From: Subtercola boreus
GTDB lineage: Bacteria; Actinomycetota; Actinomycetes; Actinomycetales; Microbacteriaceae
Assembly: GCF_003399625.1 (NCBI RefSeq)
Contig: NZ_NBXA01000020.1
Location: 62,001 to 126,000, forward strand
Reading direction: 5' to 3'
DNA length: 64,000 bases
In this document: positions 34,292 to 43,460 of the stretch, piece after piece
Layout of the letters: every line of letters begins with the position of its first letter
Numbering within the stretch: position 1 is the first letter of the stretch
Made by a program: the position numbers and the translations under genes
Notes under the pieces: generated by a model
Told to the model about the DNA's origin: nothing
Seen by the model: the letters and a program-made list of their open reading frames with translations, nothing else
Databases searched by the model: none

Positions 34292-35968
34292 ATGACGTCC
34301 GTGATCAAACACTCCCTCCGCGCCGTGGCGGGTTCCTTCGGGAGTTACCACCCGGCGGGGTGGCACCCGAAGCTGAGCCTCACCCTGCTCGGGCCGTCCT
34401 CCCCCGGCCGCGAACTGGTGTGGACCGTCGCCCGGCCAGACGGTTCGCCCTGGTTCGAGCACCGCGTGCCCGCTCCGGTTCTGGATGATCGAGAGCACAC
34501 CACCGTTGAGCTGGAGCGCTGGCAGGAGGGCGGCGACCTCGACGAGGCGGGCACGGTGGAGTTCACCCTGCGGCTCGTCTCGGTGTTCGACGGGGCCGAC
34601 GAACTGTTGCACGACGGGCGGCTGACCGTGCTGGCGCTGCCCGGGGAGCACCGCTACGCGGTCGACAACGCCCGGGCGCCGGGTCTCGGGCTCGTCGCCC
34701 TCGACACGGCCGACGAACCCGACGCGCCACGGCTCGGTGTGCGGATGTTCGTGGCCGGCGACGTCGAGGTGTGGCGGCTCGAGGCGCACTGCCTCCTCGA
34801 CGGGGTGCGTCTGGGCACAGGATCCGTCGAGACGGCCGACACCGCCACGGCAAATGACGGCCAGATCATGGGCCAGACGATCGCGATCACCTTCGACGGC
34901 GTGCGGGGCTGGAACAACCTCTCGGCGTCAGGCTGGGGCGGCGACTGGCACCTGCTTGACCAGCACGACGGCCGGTACCGGGTGATGCTCGTGTCGGGCT
35001 CCGCCGGGTCGCGCTCCGCAGTGGCCGGTGAGATCGGCTTCGAGGTGAGGAATGGCCGGATCGTGGCCCCCGGCCGGGTCGAACCCGACGTCGGCTTCGG
35101 CGTGGCGATCGTCGTCGGAGAAGGAGCCAGCGCCGGAGACGGCGCCGGAGACAGCGCCGGCGAGTGTTACGGCGACGCCGCTGTCGAGTGTTACGGCGAC
35201 GCCGTGACCGCCTCGGCGACGGCGAGCATCGACGACGCCTACGCGTGCCGTGTCGAGCCGGGGCGACGTGCTGCCGGAGTCGGCGCGGAGGGTGCCAGCG
35301 CGGAGGGTGCCAGCGCGCAGGGCGCGATGGTGCTCGACGACGAGACCGAGGCGCGGCTCGGGGCCTTTGTCGACCGAGCCGAGCGGCTGCTGCAGACCTG
35401 GGAGGTGGAGCTCGCCGCTCCCCCGCCCTACGACTTCGGCCAGATGCTCGCGGCTGAGGCGGTCGGGCGCGAGCGGGCAGGCTGCGACGAGCTGGCGGCG
35501 GCGGTCTCCGGGGTCGACGATTCGCACCGGGTGCTGCTGGCCGGTGAAACGATCGAGCTGGGTGATCTCCGTAAGCGCATCGCCGCTCTCTTCCCCGCGG
35601 CCGAGGCGCGTATCTCTTCGTCCACGGAGGCGGAGGCCGACGAACTCGCCCCCTTCCGGGCGCTCCTCGCCGGCGGCAAGCTCGCTGTGTTCGACGACCA
35701 CCCCGCGGACTCCTTCGTCTACACCACGACGGACCGCCACATCATCGAGACTCCCGAAGAACTCGCCGCGGCCGAGTACTGGTTCTTCGAGGGCCCGCTC
35801 GACGTTCCGAGCAGCGCTCGGGTGGAGGGCATCGAGATCACCGGCAGCATCCAGGGCTGGCGGGTGCTCGGCTGGCACTTCGACACCTCCGGCGCCGTGC
35901 TCGACGAGTTCGAGACGCAGGGGCTCGGGCCGGGCGCCCCGAAGTCGGCCTTCCGGCCGCCTGCCTGA
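34292..35968 (+). CDS. uncharacterised two-part protein with low-complexity linker
   Basis: I choose the ATG at 34292 (MTSVIKHSLRAVAGSFGSYH, 558 residues); the frame is open to a GTG at 34229, and no good ribosome site precedes either, so a leaderless message is possible (TACGTG-like -10 at 34274). Residues 1-270 are beta-rich with a FDGVRGWNNLSASGWGGDWH segment. A linker (about 290-350) carries duplicated GECYGDA and GASAEGA units. A C-terminal part (about 355-558) is helical then beta-rich. No signal peptide or family was recognised. Confidence 0.6.
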   Translation: MTSVIKHSLRAVAGSFGSYHPAGWHPKLSLTLLGPSSPGRELVWTVARPDGSPWFEHRVPAPVLDDREHTTVELERWQEGGDLDEAGTVEFTLRLVSVFDGADELLHDGRLTVLALPGEHRYAVDNARAPGLGLVALDTADEPDAPRLGVRMFVAGDVEVWRLEAHCLLDGVRLGTGSVETADTATANDGQIMGQTIAITFDGVRGWNNLSASGWGGDWHLLDQHDGRYRVMLVSGSAGSRSAVAGEIGFEVRNGRIVAPGRVEPDVGFGVAIVVGEGASAGDGAGDSAGECYGDAAVECYGDAVTASATASIDDAYACRVEPGRRAAGVGAEGASAEGASAQGAMVLDDETEARLGAFVDRAERLLQTWEVELAAPPPYDFGQMLAAEAVGRERAGCDELAAAVSGVDDSHRVLLAGETIELGDLRKRIAALFPAAEARISSSTEAEADELAPFRALLAGGKLAVFDDHPADSFVYTTTDRHIIETPEELAAAEYWFFEGPLDVPSSARVEGIEITGSIQGWRVLGWHFDTSGAVLDEFETQGLGPGAPKSAFRPPA

Positions 35969-35987
35969 CGGCTCGGGCAACGGAGGG

Positions 35988-36377
35988 TCAGAGGGCGCGG
36001 GCGGTGTTGTTCCTCGGCGTGTGAGTCAGCTCGACGAGCCCGAGCTTCTCGAGCAGCGGCGGGAGATACATGCCGAACCGCCCCCGGTAGCCCTTGCGGA
36101 GGCCGTACCAGCCGCCCACCGGGTTGGTGTCCGACCGGCCCCATGCCTCGATACTGCCCGCGGCGGCGTCCTTCGATTCGTCGGCCGCGCCGAGTGGTAC
36201 CCAGTCGCCCTGCTCGAGAAGCCATGCGTGCAGGTCCGTGATGGCCCTGGCCCGGTACGTCAACTGGGTGGATCCGTCCTGGCAGATGAGCTCATTGCCC
36301 TCGATGTGCATCGTGTAGCTGGAGGAGCCGGGCGCCGTCGTCAGCTGCCACGGTTCGCCGGATGTGCCTTCGGTCAT
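35988..36377 (-). CDS. conserved-looking small protein of unknown function
   Basis: The protein has 129 residues, soluble, with no signal peptide. The order is a beta-rich start (TAPGSSSYTMHIEGNELIC), a helical ITDLHAWLLEQGDWVPLG and a basic GWYGLRKGYRGRFGMYLPPL segment followed by LLEKLGLVELTHTPRNN. The compact, well-formed composition and proper codon use indicate a real gene. The segment around DWVPLG...WYGLRKGYRGRFG suggests a small nucleic-acid- or ligand-binding domain, but I cannot name a family. It converges on the gene at 34292 with 19 bases between stops. Confidence 0.65.
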   Translation of the reverse strand: MTEGTSGEPWQLTTAPGSSSYTMHIEGNELICQDGSTQLTYRARAITDLHAWLLEQGDWVPLGAADESKDAAAGSIEAWGRSDTNPVGGWYGLRKGYRGRFGMYLPPLLEKLGLVELTHTPRNNTARAL

Positions 36378-36401
36378 CGTTGAACCCTTCCCCTGCTGAC
36401 T

Positions 36402-36685
36402 CTAGCCACCCCCCGGCGCGCGTGCCGCCCTCCTTTCCGGCGCCTCCTCCCGCCCGCCCCTGCCTACCCGCCGTCCCACCCGCACCCGCCTCGCGGCCAG
36501 GGCGGCGAACGCCACGGCTGCAGACTCATCGAACCGGAGGATGTGGCCGGCGAATTCCTCCTCCAAAAGGTGAGCCAGCGGATGCAGAGTTCTGCGAAGG
36601 AATGCTGGTCGACCCAGGAGATCACCGCCGGTTCGGCGTCTCTTCTCATCAATTCCGAGACCACATTGGTGCCGAGGATGATCAT
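36402..36685 (-). pseudogene. remnant of PIN-domain toxin (FitB/VapC type)
   Basis: From the ATG at 36685 one frame reads MIILGTNVVSELMRRDAEPA, then VISWVDQHSFAEL: a PIN-domain N-terminus in which the first catalytic Asp of the usual LDTNV is Gly. After about 33 residues the match jumps frame to LLEEEFAGHILRFDESAAVA, then FAALAARRVRVGR, which is the second half of FitB/VapC toxins. The middle segment, with a further acidic catalytic residue, is deleted. The product would be inactive. The start overlaps the stop of the antitoxin remnant (ATGA), the usual arrangement. Confidence 0.8.
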
Positions 36686-36825
36686 TCCTCAAATACTCCC
36701 TGACGCGTCTCGTCGGGGAGGCGCGGGGCGATGAATTCGTCTCCTGTGCCAGCGTGGGCGAACGCGGCATGGATCCGCGAGCCGAGACCGATCTGGGACG
36801 TCTGCCGGGCTACGGCCGAGGCGGA
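36682..36825 (-). pseudogene. 3' remnant of FitA-type antitoxin
   Basis: The frame ending with TGA at 36682 reads [20 protein letters not shown], then [18 protein letters not shown]. The [10 protein letters not shown] pattern and the acidic end are typical of the toxin-binding tail of FitA antitoxins. The N-terminal ribbon-helix-helix DNA-binding part is absent. The remnant abuts the aspS promoter region. Confidence 0.65.
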
Positions 36826-36917
36826 GGGGGCCGGGCGACGCAGCCCGAAACCTGCGGTCGGCGCCCGGCTCTACGATGGGAGGGCACCAGATTCTCTCGA
36901 CCCGAAGGACGTTCCCT

Positions 36918-38699
36918 GTGATCCGCACCCACGAAGCCGGCACCCTGCGCGCCGAACATGCCGGCCAGACCGTAGCCCTCGCCGGCTGGGTGGCCAGGCG
37001 CCGGGATCACGGCGGTGTCGCCTTCCTCGACCTGCGTGACGCTTCCGGCATCGTGCAGGTCGTCGTGCGCGATGAGGTCCTGGAGGCATCCGGCGCGCAC
37101 GATCTCCGCGATGAGTACTGCATCCGCATCGACGGCCAGGTGCAGGTCCGCCCCTCGGGCAACACCAATCCGGAGCTGCCGACAGGTGAGGTCGAGGTCT
37201 CTGTGGCCGGCATCGAGATCCTCAACACCTCGGCCCCGCTGCCCTTCCCGATCGACGACCGGGTGAGCGTCGGCGAGGAGACCCGTCTGAAGTACCGGTA
37301 CCTCGACCTCCGCCGCCCCGCGCCAGCAGCGGCCCTCCGCCTGCGTTCCGACGTCAACCGCGTTGCCCGCACCGTGCTCGGCGACCGCGGCTTCGTCGAG
37401 ATCGAGACGCCGACTCTCACCCGCTCGACGCCGGAGGGCGCGCGTGACTTCCTGGTGCCGGCCAGGCTCCGACCGGGCAGCTGGTACGCCCTGCCACAGA
37501 GCCCCCAGTTGTTCAAACAGCTGTTGATGGTGGCCGGTATGGAGAAGTACTTCCAGATCGCACGCTGCTACCGCGACGAGGACTTCCGGGCCGACCGGCA
37601 GCCGGAGTTCACCCAGCTCGACCTCGAGATGAGCTTCGTCGACCAGGACGACGTGATCGAACTGGCCGAGGAGCTCGCACACCGTATCTGGGCACTGGTC
37701 GGGCACGAGACATCCGCACCCTTCCCTCGGATCACCTATCGCGAGGCGATGGACCGATACGGTTCCGACAAGCCGGATCTCCGCTTCGACACACCGCTCA
37801 CCGAGCTCACCGACTACTTCGAAGGCACCGCCTTCCGCGTGTTCCAGGCCCCCTACGTGGGCGCCGTCGTCATGCCGGGTGGCGCCGCCCAGTCGCGCCG
37901 CACGCTCGATGACTGGCAGGAGTTCGCCAAGCAGCGCGGCCACAAGGGGCTCGCCTATGTGCTGGTCGGCGAAGACGGGGAGCTCGGCGGCCCGGTCGTC
38001 AAGAACCTGTCGGAGACGGAGCGTTCGGGCCTGGCGGCCATGGTCGGCGCACAGCCCGGCGACTGCATCTTCTTCGCTGCCGGCACACGGAAGGCCGGCC
38101 AGAGCCTCCTCGGCGCGACCCGACTCGAGATCGGCCACCGCGCCGGGCTCATCGACGAGTCGGCCTGGTCGTTCCTCTGGGTGGTGGATGCTCCGCTCTT
38201 CGAGCCCGCGGGTGACGCTGTCGCGGCGGGCGACGTCGCGGTCGGCGCCGGCGCATGGACTGCCGTGCACCACGCCTTCACCTCACCGAAGCCGGAGTCG
38301 ATCGACACCTTCGACACCGATCCGGGCGAGGCGCTCGCCTACGCCTACGACCTGGTCTGCAACGGCAACGAGATCGGCGGCGGCTCGATCCGCATCCACC
38401 GCCGCGACATCCAGGAGCGGGTCTTCGCCGTGATGGGCCTGAGCACGGAGGATGCGGAGGCGAAGTTCGGGTTCCTGCTCGACGCCTTCGAGTTCGGGGC
38501 TCCGCCGCACGGAGGGATGGCGTTCGGCTGGGACCGCATCTGCGCCCTGCTGTCGGGCGCGTCGTCGATCCGCGAGGTGATCGCGTTCCCGAAGTCGGGT
38601 GGTGGCGTCGATCCACTGACCGAGGCGCCCGCTCCGATCACGCTGCAGCAGCGCCGTGAGGCTGGGGTGGATTCGCCCGCTTCGGCAGCCGCGGTCTGA
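36918..38699 (+). CDS. aspS: aspartyl-tRNA synthetase
   Basis: The GTG at 36918, after GAAGGAC, gives [20 protein letters not shown] (593 residues), the usual actinobacterial length. The order is an OB-fold anticodon domain (1-105), class II motif 1, motif 2 ([20 protein letters not shown]) with [10 protein letters not shown], an inserted GAD domain (about 280-420) and motif 3 ([13 protein letters not shown]). It charges tRNA-Asp, and in actinobacteria lacking AsnRS or GlnRS is often non-discriminating; that cannot be decided here. It appears to be transcribed alone. Confidence 0.97.
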   Translation: MIRTHEAGTLRAEHAGQTVALAGWVARRRDHGGVAFLDLRDASGIVQVVVRDEVLEASGAHDLRDEYCIRIDGQVQVRPSGNTNPELPTGEVEVSVAGIEILNTSAPLPFPIDDRVSVGEETRLKYRYLDLRRPAPAAALRLRSDVNRVARTVLGDRGFVEIETPTLTRSTPEGARDFLVPARLRPGSWYALPQSPQLFKQLLMVAGMEKYFQIARCYRDEDFRADRQPEFTQLDLEMSFVDQDDVIELAEELAHRIWALVGHETSAPFPRITYREAMDRYGSDKPDLRFDTPLTELTDYFEGTAFRVFQAPYVGAVVMPGGAAQSRRTLDDWQEFAKQRGHKGLAYVLVGEDGELGGPVVKNLSETERSGLAAMVGAQPGDCIFFAAGTRKAGQSLLGATRLEIGHRAGLIDESAWSFLWVVDAPLFEPAGDAVAAGDVAVGAGAWTAVHHAFTSPKPESIDTFDTDPGEALAYAYDLVCNGNEIGGGSIRIHRRDIQERVFAVMGLSTEDAEAKFGFLLDAFEFGAPPHGGMAFGWDRICALLSGASSIREVIAFPKSGGGVDPLTEAPAPITLQQRREAGVDSPASAAAV

Positions 38700-38761
38700 T
38701 CGACGGGCCGGAGTGCTCCGGCGGCGGGTTCGGAGTCAGGATCCCGTGAGGATGAGGCCCG

Positions 38762-39232
38762 TCACTTCGACTCGGCCGTTTTGATCTCGGGCACGACCCA
38801 GGATTCGGGCAGCCCGGAGAGCACGTCGAGTGCCTGGCGGAGCCGCGTGCTGGAGGTGTGCATTGTGTACGGGAAGTACACGACTTCGACTCCGACCAGG
38901 GCGAACTCCCTTTCCAGACGCCCCCCCTTGTCGGTGCCGCGCCAGTCGTCTCCCTTGAAGAAGATGTCGAAGCCGACATCCCGCCACGTGTCGAGCTTGT
39001 TGCTCCGCACCTCGGCGCGCGCCTCGTCGACGTAGTCGATGTGGTTCACGATCTCCAAGCGCTCGGCCAGCGGAACGACCGGCCTGATGCCCTTGTTGAG
39101 CTCGAGCATCTCGTCGGAGACGACGCCGGCGATCAGATAGTCGCAACGGTCCTTGGCATGCTTGAGGAGGTTGAGGTGGCCTACGTGGAACAAGTCGTAG
39201 GCGCCGGCTGCATAGCCGATTCGTCGGGTCAT
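38762..39232 (-). CDS. glycerol-3-phosphate cytidylyltransferase-like nucleotidyltransferase
   Basis: The ATG at 39232 gives 156 residues. GAYDLFHVGHLNLLKHAKD holds the HxGH nucleotidyltransferase motif, and HTSSTRLRQAL is the ISSTxxR-like second motif; FFKGDDWRGT is typical of TagD/GCT-type enzymes. TagD makes CDP-glycerol for teichoic acids; related enzymes make other CDP- or ADP-activated alcohols. Location next to the polysaccharide locus, which also has a CDP-alcohol phosphatidyltransferase (57517), fits a role in envelope polymer assembly. Confidence 0.82.
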   Translation of the reverse strand: MTRRIGYAAGAYDLFHVGHLNLLKHAKDRCDYLIAGVVSDEMLELNKGIRPVVPLAERLEIVNHIDYVDEARAEVRSNKLDTWRDVGFDIFFKGDDWRGTDKGGRLEREFALVGVEVVYFPYTMHTSSTRLRQALDVLSGLPESWVVPEIKTAESK

Positions 39233-39344
39233 TGAGTGACTACTTCGGGTTAGTCGACAACGCGCCAAAGGGGCGAAGCTCGAGGCGATTCCGCCGTGCC
39301 GCCCTAGGAAAGCGTCACGCCGCAACTGATCCTTCCGAGCCTAG

Positions 39345-39383
39345 GCCCACGAAAGGGGGCGTGCGAAGCCCCCGTTCGTGGGC
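39345..39383. terminator. strong hairpin at the 3' side of the beta-helix gene
   Basis: Arms GCCCACGAAAGGGGGC and GCCCCCGTTCGTGGGC (one mismatch over 16 pairs) enclose a seven-base loop. The hairpin begins five bases after the stop of the minus-strand gene at 39388. There is no T-run. It would end transcription of the beta-helix gene before the nucleotidyltransferase gene, or shield the mRNA end. Confidence 0.65.
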
Positions 39384-39387
39384 ATTC

Positions 39388-41169
39388 TCAGAAGCGGCCC
39401 ACCCTCTTTGTTCCCGCAGACGTACCGACGGCAGAGGCGACGTCCGTCGGCAGAGCGACGGCTCCGGCACCGGCTGCGGCGATGTCAGCCGACATCTGCG
39501 ACAGCGATTTGCTCGACGTCGTCTCCGAATTCTTGAAGGCCGAACTCTTCGCCAGCATGCTGGCTGCCGTGTCGTAGCGCTTGATCGTCGAATTGTCGCT
39601 CCCACCCCACGCCAGCAGCGTCGACTGCGCCATCGTCGTGCGGTGGTTGAAGAGGTTGCCCGCCACCGTGATCGCCATCGAGTCCGCGGGGATGTGGGTG
39701 ACTCCGTCGAGCGCCCAGATCTGGAAGAACCCGCCGGCCCCGAAGACATTGTTCGCGATGGTGATGTTCTTCGTGATCCAGGGCACTGTCGGGTCGGGGA
39801 TCGCCTGGCGGGGGTCGTGCCCGGCGAACGACGCGGTGGCCTGTCGCCGCTGGTCCTGGTAGATCCGGATGCCGAATTTCGAATTGTTGCCGATGGTGTT
39901 GTTGTAGATCTTCACGTTGCTCGCATCGAAGAGCTGCATGCCGAACTGCTGGTTCGAGACGTCGTTGTTCGCGATGATCGCGTTGCTCGAGATCTCCATC
40001 TGGATGCCCGTGTACTGGTTGCCCGACGAGACGTTGTTCGTCACCGTGGCGTTGTAACAGGATTCATCGAGCCAGATGCCGGAACCGAAGTTGTCGCTGG
40101 TGTTGTTACCGGTGATCGTGATGCCCCGGGTGCGGGTGATCTTGATTCCACCGGAGACGGGGGCCGGTTTGAACTGCTCGGAGTTGTTGCCTGTGACCGA
40201 CGAGTTCTTGATGACCAGACCGTACGAGGCGTTCGCACCGATACCGAGCAGACCGCTCCGGGTGACGGTGACGTGATCGAGAACGACGTTGTTGTTCTCG
40301 ACGTTGATGCCGATCATCGCGCTGTCCTCGACGATCAGCTGGCGCGCGGAGATGTTGATGTTGGCCAGCCGCAGCGCGCTCCGGTTGGCGTAGTCCGTGG
40401 CGTACCGGCGAACACCGAATCCCTGCAGCACGCTCCCGGGGGCCATGACGTAGATCGCCTGCCCGAGCGTGCTCCCGGTCACCTTGTGGCCGGAGGGACT
40501 GCTGCCGATGGTCAGCGTTCTGGCCGATCTGTCGACGGAGAACGTACCGGCGGTGACCTGGGACGCCGAGCCGACCTGCCTCATCGCGACGCCGTCGTAG
40601 AAGACCTGGTCGGGGCGGGCCGCCATCGGGTGGGCCGGATCCACGAACCCGGGGTTGTCTGCCACGCCGTTCATCACACTCGTCGGGGCGAAGGTCCAGT
40701 TCGACACCGTCCAGGTCGTGCCCGAGGCGGCGAATCCCGACAGTGCCGACGACCCGTCGAACCACACGACGTCTTGCAGGTAGGGCTGGATGGTGAGGGG
40801 TTTGTTCGTCGGGATGACCACCGCCTCGTGGTAGACCCCCGCCCGGAGCACGATCGTCCCCCCGCTCTTCGCCCGGCCGATGGCGGCAGCCACGGTCTTC
40901 AGCGGCGCGGAACTCGTTCCGGCGTTCGAATCCTGGCCGGAGGAGACCGAGACGAACAGGGCACCCGAGGGCACGGGGTAGCTCAGGGAACCGAGGGGTG
41001 CGGCGCCCGCGGCGGATGTCGCCGCCTGTGCGCTGACGGGGGAACCGGCCAGCAGCCCCACGGTCAGGAGAAGGGCGGAGAGAAGCGAGAAGAGGAAGAG
41101 GACGCGCGGCCGACGGCCGGGATCCGGGGCGACGAGACGGAGGGGCTCGAGACGGTGGGGCTGAGGCAT
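39388..41169 (-). CDS. secreted right-handed parallel beta-helix protein
   Basis: The protein has 593 residues. A signal peptide is clear (VLFLFSLLSALLLTVGLLAG ending VSAQAA near 50). Then comes the pectate-lyase-like entry SVSSGQDSNAGTSSAPLKTV with GGTIVLRAGVYHEAVVI. Residues about 190-480 hold many coils with Asn ladders (NNVVLDHVTVTRSG, ITGNNTSDNFGSGIWLDESC). Such proteins bind or cleave polysaccharides; catalytic residues cannot be assigned. Adjacent to an exopolysaccharide operon, it is a candidate polysaccharide lyase, epimerase or matrix component. Confidence 0.85.
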   Translation of the reverse strand: MPQPHRLEPLRLVAPDPGRRPRVLFLFSLLSALLLTVGLLAGSPVSAQAATSAAGAAPLGSLSYPVPSGALFVSVSSGQDSNAGTSSAPLKTVAAAIGRAKSGGTIVLRAGVYHEAVVIPTNKPLTIQPYLQDVVWFDGSSALSGFAASGTTWTVSNWTFAPTSVMNGVADNPGFVDPAHPMAARPDQVFYDGVAMRQVGSASQVTAGTFSVDRSARTLTIGSSPSGHKVTGSTLGQAIYVMAPGSVLQGFGVRRYATDYANRSALRLANINISARQLIVEDSAMIGINVENNNVVLDHVTVTRSGLLGIGANASYGLVIKNSSVTGNNSEQFKPAPVSGGIKITRTRGITITGNNTSDNFGSGIWLDESCYNATVTNNVSSGNQYTGIQMEISSNAIIANNDVSNQQFGMQLFDASNVKIYNNTIGNNSKFGIRIYQDQRRQATASFAGHDPRQAIPDPTVPWITKNITIANNVFGAGGFFQIWALDGVTHIPADSMAITVAGNLFNHRTTMAQSTLLAWGGSDNSTIKRYDTAASMLAKSSAFKNSETTSSKSLSQMSADIAAAGAGAVALPTDVASAVGTSAGTKRVGRF

Positions 41170-41306
41170 ATGGCACTCCCAGGAGGTTCGAGTGTCGACA
41201 GAGGGGGGCTCGGCTGAGCCAGAACCCTATCACCCGTTCGGGGTACACCTGCTTTGGGGGCGGCCCGGTTGCGCTATTACCGCCGCTTGCGGTTTAGGGT
41301 GTTCGC

Positions 41307-42686
41307 ATGCCGTTGCGTCTCGAGAGTGCCCTGCGCGCTGAAGGTGCAACCGGGCATCCGGTGCCTCCAGCGGCGTCTTCGCGCGACCCCAGGCGTTGGG
41401 TGAGGTTCCTCGCGATCGGCGCTCTGGTGCTGATCGGGGCCCGTATCTCCCTGCCTCAGGGCATCGAAGTCGGTCACGTCGCCGCGCTCGTGCTCCTGCC
41501 GGTCTGGTTGCCCGTGGTGCGCCGCTACCGGTGGGGGTGGGCTCTGTTCGGCACCGGTGTGCTGGCCGCTCTGTCGGGGATCTGGCTGACCTTCTTCAAC
41601 GCCGGCGACCACAGCACAGACGGATCGCTGTTGACCAGCACGACCGTGCTCCTCGTCGGAGCCCTGCTCGCCATCGGCGTGGTGCTCTGGGCCAGGCGCG
41701 TGCTCCCCGAATCGAGCGTCACGCTCTGGTTCGGCGTCGGGCTCCTGCTGGCCGTCAACCCGGGCAGCCCGCTGTATCCCTCGAATCCCTGGAAGTTCGG
41801 ATTCGCCGTGCCCGTGGCGATCATCGCCCTGTCTCTGGCCCACAAGTCGGGGAGGCGCTGGCTGCAGCTGCTCGTTCTCGGAGCCCTGACGGTGGCGTCG
41901 GGCCTGAACGATTCGCGGTCTGCCTTCGCGATCCTGCTGCTCGCCGCGATCATCGTCGCCTTCCAAGTCATTCCGAAGGGCAAGAACAGGTCGCTCTCGG
42001 CGGTGCGGATGGTGCTCGGGCTCGGCGGACTCACAGCGGTGGTCTACAACCTCGGGCAGGCGCTGATCCTCGACGGCTACCTGGGTGCATCCACCCAGGC
42101 ACGAACCCTGCAACAGGTCGAGACGTCGGGGTCGCTGATCCTCGGCGGTCGCCCGGAGCTGGCAGCCACCTGGGCGCTGTTCCGGCACCAGTGGTGGGGG
42201 TTCGGTTCGGGCACCGTGCCGAGTGTCACCGACATCACCGCGGCCAAGACCGGCATGGCCGCCATCAACTATGCGCCCGACAACGGCTATGTCGAGGTGT
42301 ACCTCTTCGGCGGGCACTACGAACTGCACTCCATCGCGGGTGACTTCTTCGCGCACTTCGGCCTGCCCGGGCTGCTGTTCCTCGTGGTGGTCGTGATCGT
42401 CGCCGTGTGGGGCATTGCCATCAGGATCGCGGACCGCACCGCCACGGGTGTGATCGTGTTCGCGACGGCCACGAGCCTGTGGGGTGTGGGATTCAGCCCG
42501 TTCTACAGCGCGGAGCCCTTGTTCGTGCTGATGCTCGGGATGCTCGCCATCCCCCTCACAGCCCGCCCCACGGGGGACGCCCGGCGAACTGCCCTCCGCC
42601 GGGCGGTGTCCGTTGCCCCGCCCCGGGCGCCGGTGCCGGTCGCCATCCCCGATACCCGTCCCCCGAGAGGCTCCCGTGCCCGCTGA
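41307..42686 (+). CDS. O-antigen ligase/Wzy-like polysaccharide polymerase
   Basis: The protein has 459 residues and about ten to twelve membrane spans. A large loop (about 255-345) with GFGSGTVPSVTDITAAKTGM and APDNGYVEVYLFGGHYELHS lies between later spans. This is the Wzy_C/O-antigen-ligase layout: G-x-G motif plus an Asn/His-containing outer loop. It would polymerise lipid-linked repeat units made by the glycosyltransferases of this locus and flipped by the 52310 protein. The next gene overlaps its last 11 bases. Confidence 0.82.
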   Translation: MPLRLESALRAEGATGHPVPPAASSRDPRRWVRFLAIGALVLIGARISLPQGIEVGHVAALVLLPVWLPVVRRYRWGWALFGTGVLAALSGIWLTFFNAGDHSTDGSLLTSTTVLLVGALLAIGVVLWARRVLPESSVTLWFGVGLLLAVNPGSPLYPSNPWKFGFAVPVAIIALSLAHKSGRRWLQLLVLGALTVASGLNDSRSAFAILLLAAIIVAFQVIPKGKNRSLSAVRMVLGLGGLTAVVYNLGQALILDGYLGASTQARTLQQVETSGSLILGGRPELAATWALFRHQWWGFGSGTVPSVTDITAAKTGMAAINYAPDNGYVEVYLFGGHYELHSIAGDFFAHFGLPGLLFLVVVVIVAVWGIAIRIADRTATGVIVFATATSLWGVGFSPFYSAEPLFVLMLGMLAIPLTARPTGDARRTALRRAVSVAPPRAPVPVAIPDTRPPRGSRAR

Positions 42687-43365
42687 CTCATCCCCCACAC
42701 CCGGCACGTCGGCCTCACCGGAACCGACGAGGCAGAAGCCGAGCCGGTCGCTGGTCATCGGGATCGTGATCGCCATCGTCGTGGCTGTCGTGATCGTCAT
42801 CGCCGTGGTGGTGGCGAGCCTCGGTTCGTCCGCGTCGTCGTCGGGCAGCGCGCCCGACGCCAACTCCCAGGGCGTGGATGCGGGCGGCACACCGCTGCCC
42901 GTGGACGGCGCAGGTGCTCCCTCAGTGGCGGGCCCCACCACCGACCCCCAAGACCCGGCGCAACCCGTCGAACAGGCTCCCGTTCCCCTCGACTCCCCCG
43001 CTGCAGTCGCCGACGGACTCACGGTGAGCATCTCGGAGATCACCTCGGTCGACGGCGTGGCGAACGGTGTGGGCGAGATCGGCGGACCGTCGCTGAAGTT
43101 CACGGTGACGGCCACGAACTCGGGCACGGCTGCTGTGTCGCTCCAGACCGCCGTCGTCGACCTGACGTACGGCGCGAACCAGACACCCTCGAACGAGCTG
43201 GTGAGCGCGAGCGTCCCGCTCCCCGCCGAGGTTGGCGCGGGCCAGGCGGTCACCGGCAGCTACGTCTTCGTCGTACCCGCCGAGGAGCGCGACGCGGTAC
43301 GGATCACCCTCGGCTACCGGGCCGGAAGCCCCGTCGCGGTGTTCGAGGGCGCTGCCCCGAGATAG
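42676..43365 (+). CDS. membrane-anchored protein with DUF4352-like beta-sandwich
   Basis: The GTG at 42676 overlaps the polymerase gene and gives 229 residues. One membrane span (SLVIGIVIAIVVAVVIVIAV, about 22-45) is followed by a Ser/Pro-rich linker (46-105) and a beta-sandwich domain (about 110-229: LTVSISEITSVDGVANG...LKFTVTATNSGTAAVSLQTA) that resembles DUF4352/telokin-like extracytoplasmic domains. Coupling to the polymerase suggests a role at the membrane in polymer assembly. Confidence 0.72.
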   Translation: MPADSSPTPGTSASPEPTRQKPSRSLVIGIVIAIVVAVVIVIAVVVASLGSSASSSGSAPDANSQGVDAGGTPLPVDGAGAPSVAGPTTDPQDPAQPVEQAPVPLDSPAAVADGLTVSISEITSVDGVANGVGEIGGPSLKFTVTATNSGTAAVSLQTAVVDLTYGANQTPSNELVSASVPLPAEVGAGQAVTGSYVFVVPAEERDAVRITLGYRAGSPVAVFEGAAPR

Positions 43366-43418
43366 TCCCGTTCTGGGGGGAGATTAAAGGTTCCCGCCTG
43401 CCCTACATTCGAATCATC

Positions 43419-43438
43419 CGCGAAACCGAATTTTCGCG
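43419..43438. promoter_or_regulatory. small inverted repeat before the giant LamG/PKD gene
   Basis: CGCGAAA and TTTCGCG flank a six-base AT-richer centre, 23-42 bases before the ATG at 43461. It may be an operator or a leader hairpin covering the start region. Support is position and symmetry only. Confidence 0.3.
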
Positions 43439-43460
43439 CACTATCGAATGAGGCACTCCT

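Noticed and set aside
38708-38721. CCGGAG-TG-CTCCGG hairpin after aspS
   Set aside because: The stem is six pairs with a two-base loop and no T-run; not enough to call a terminator.
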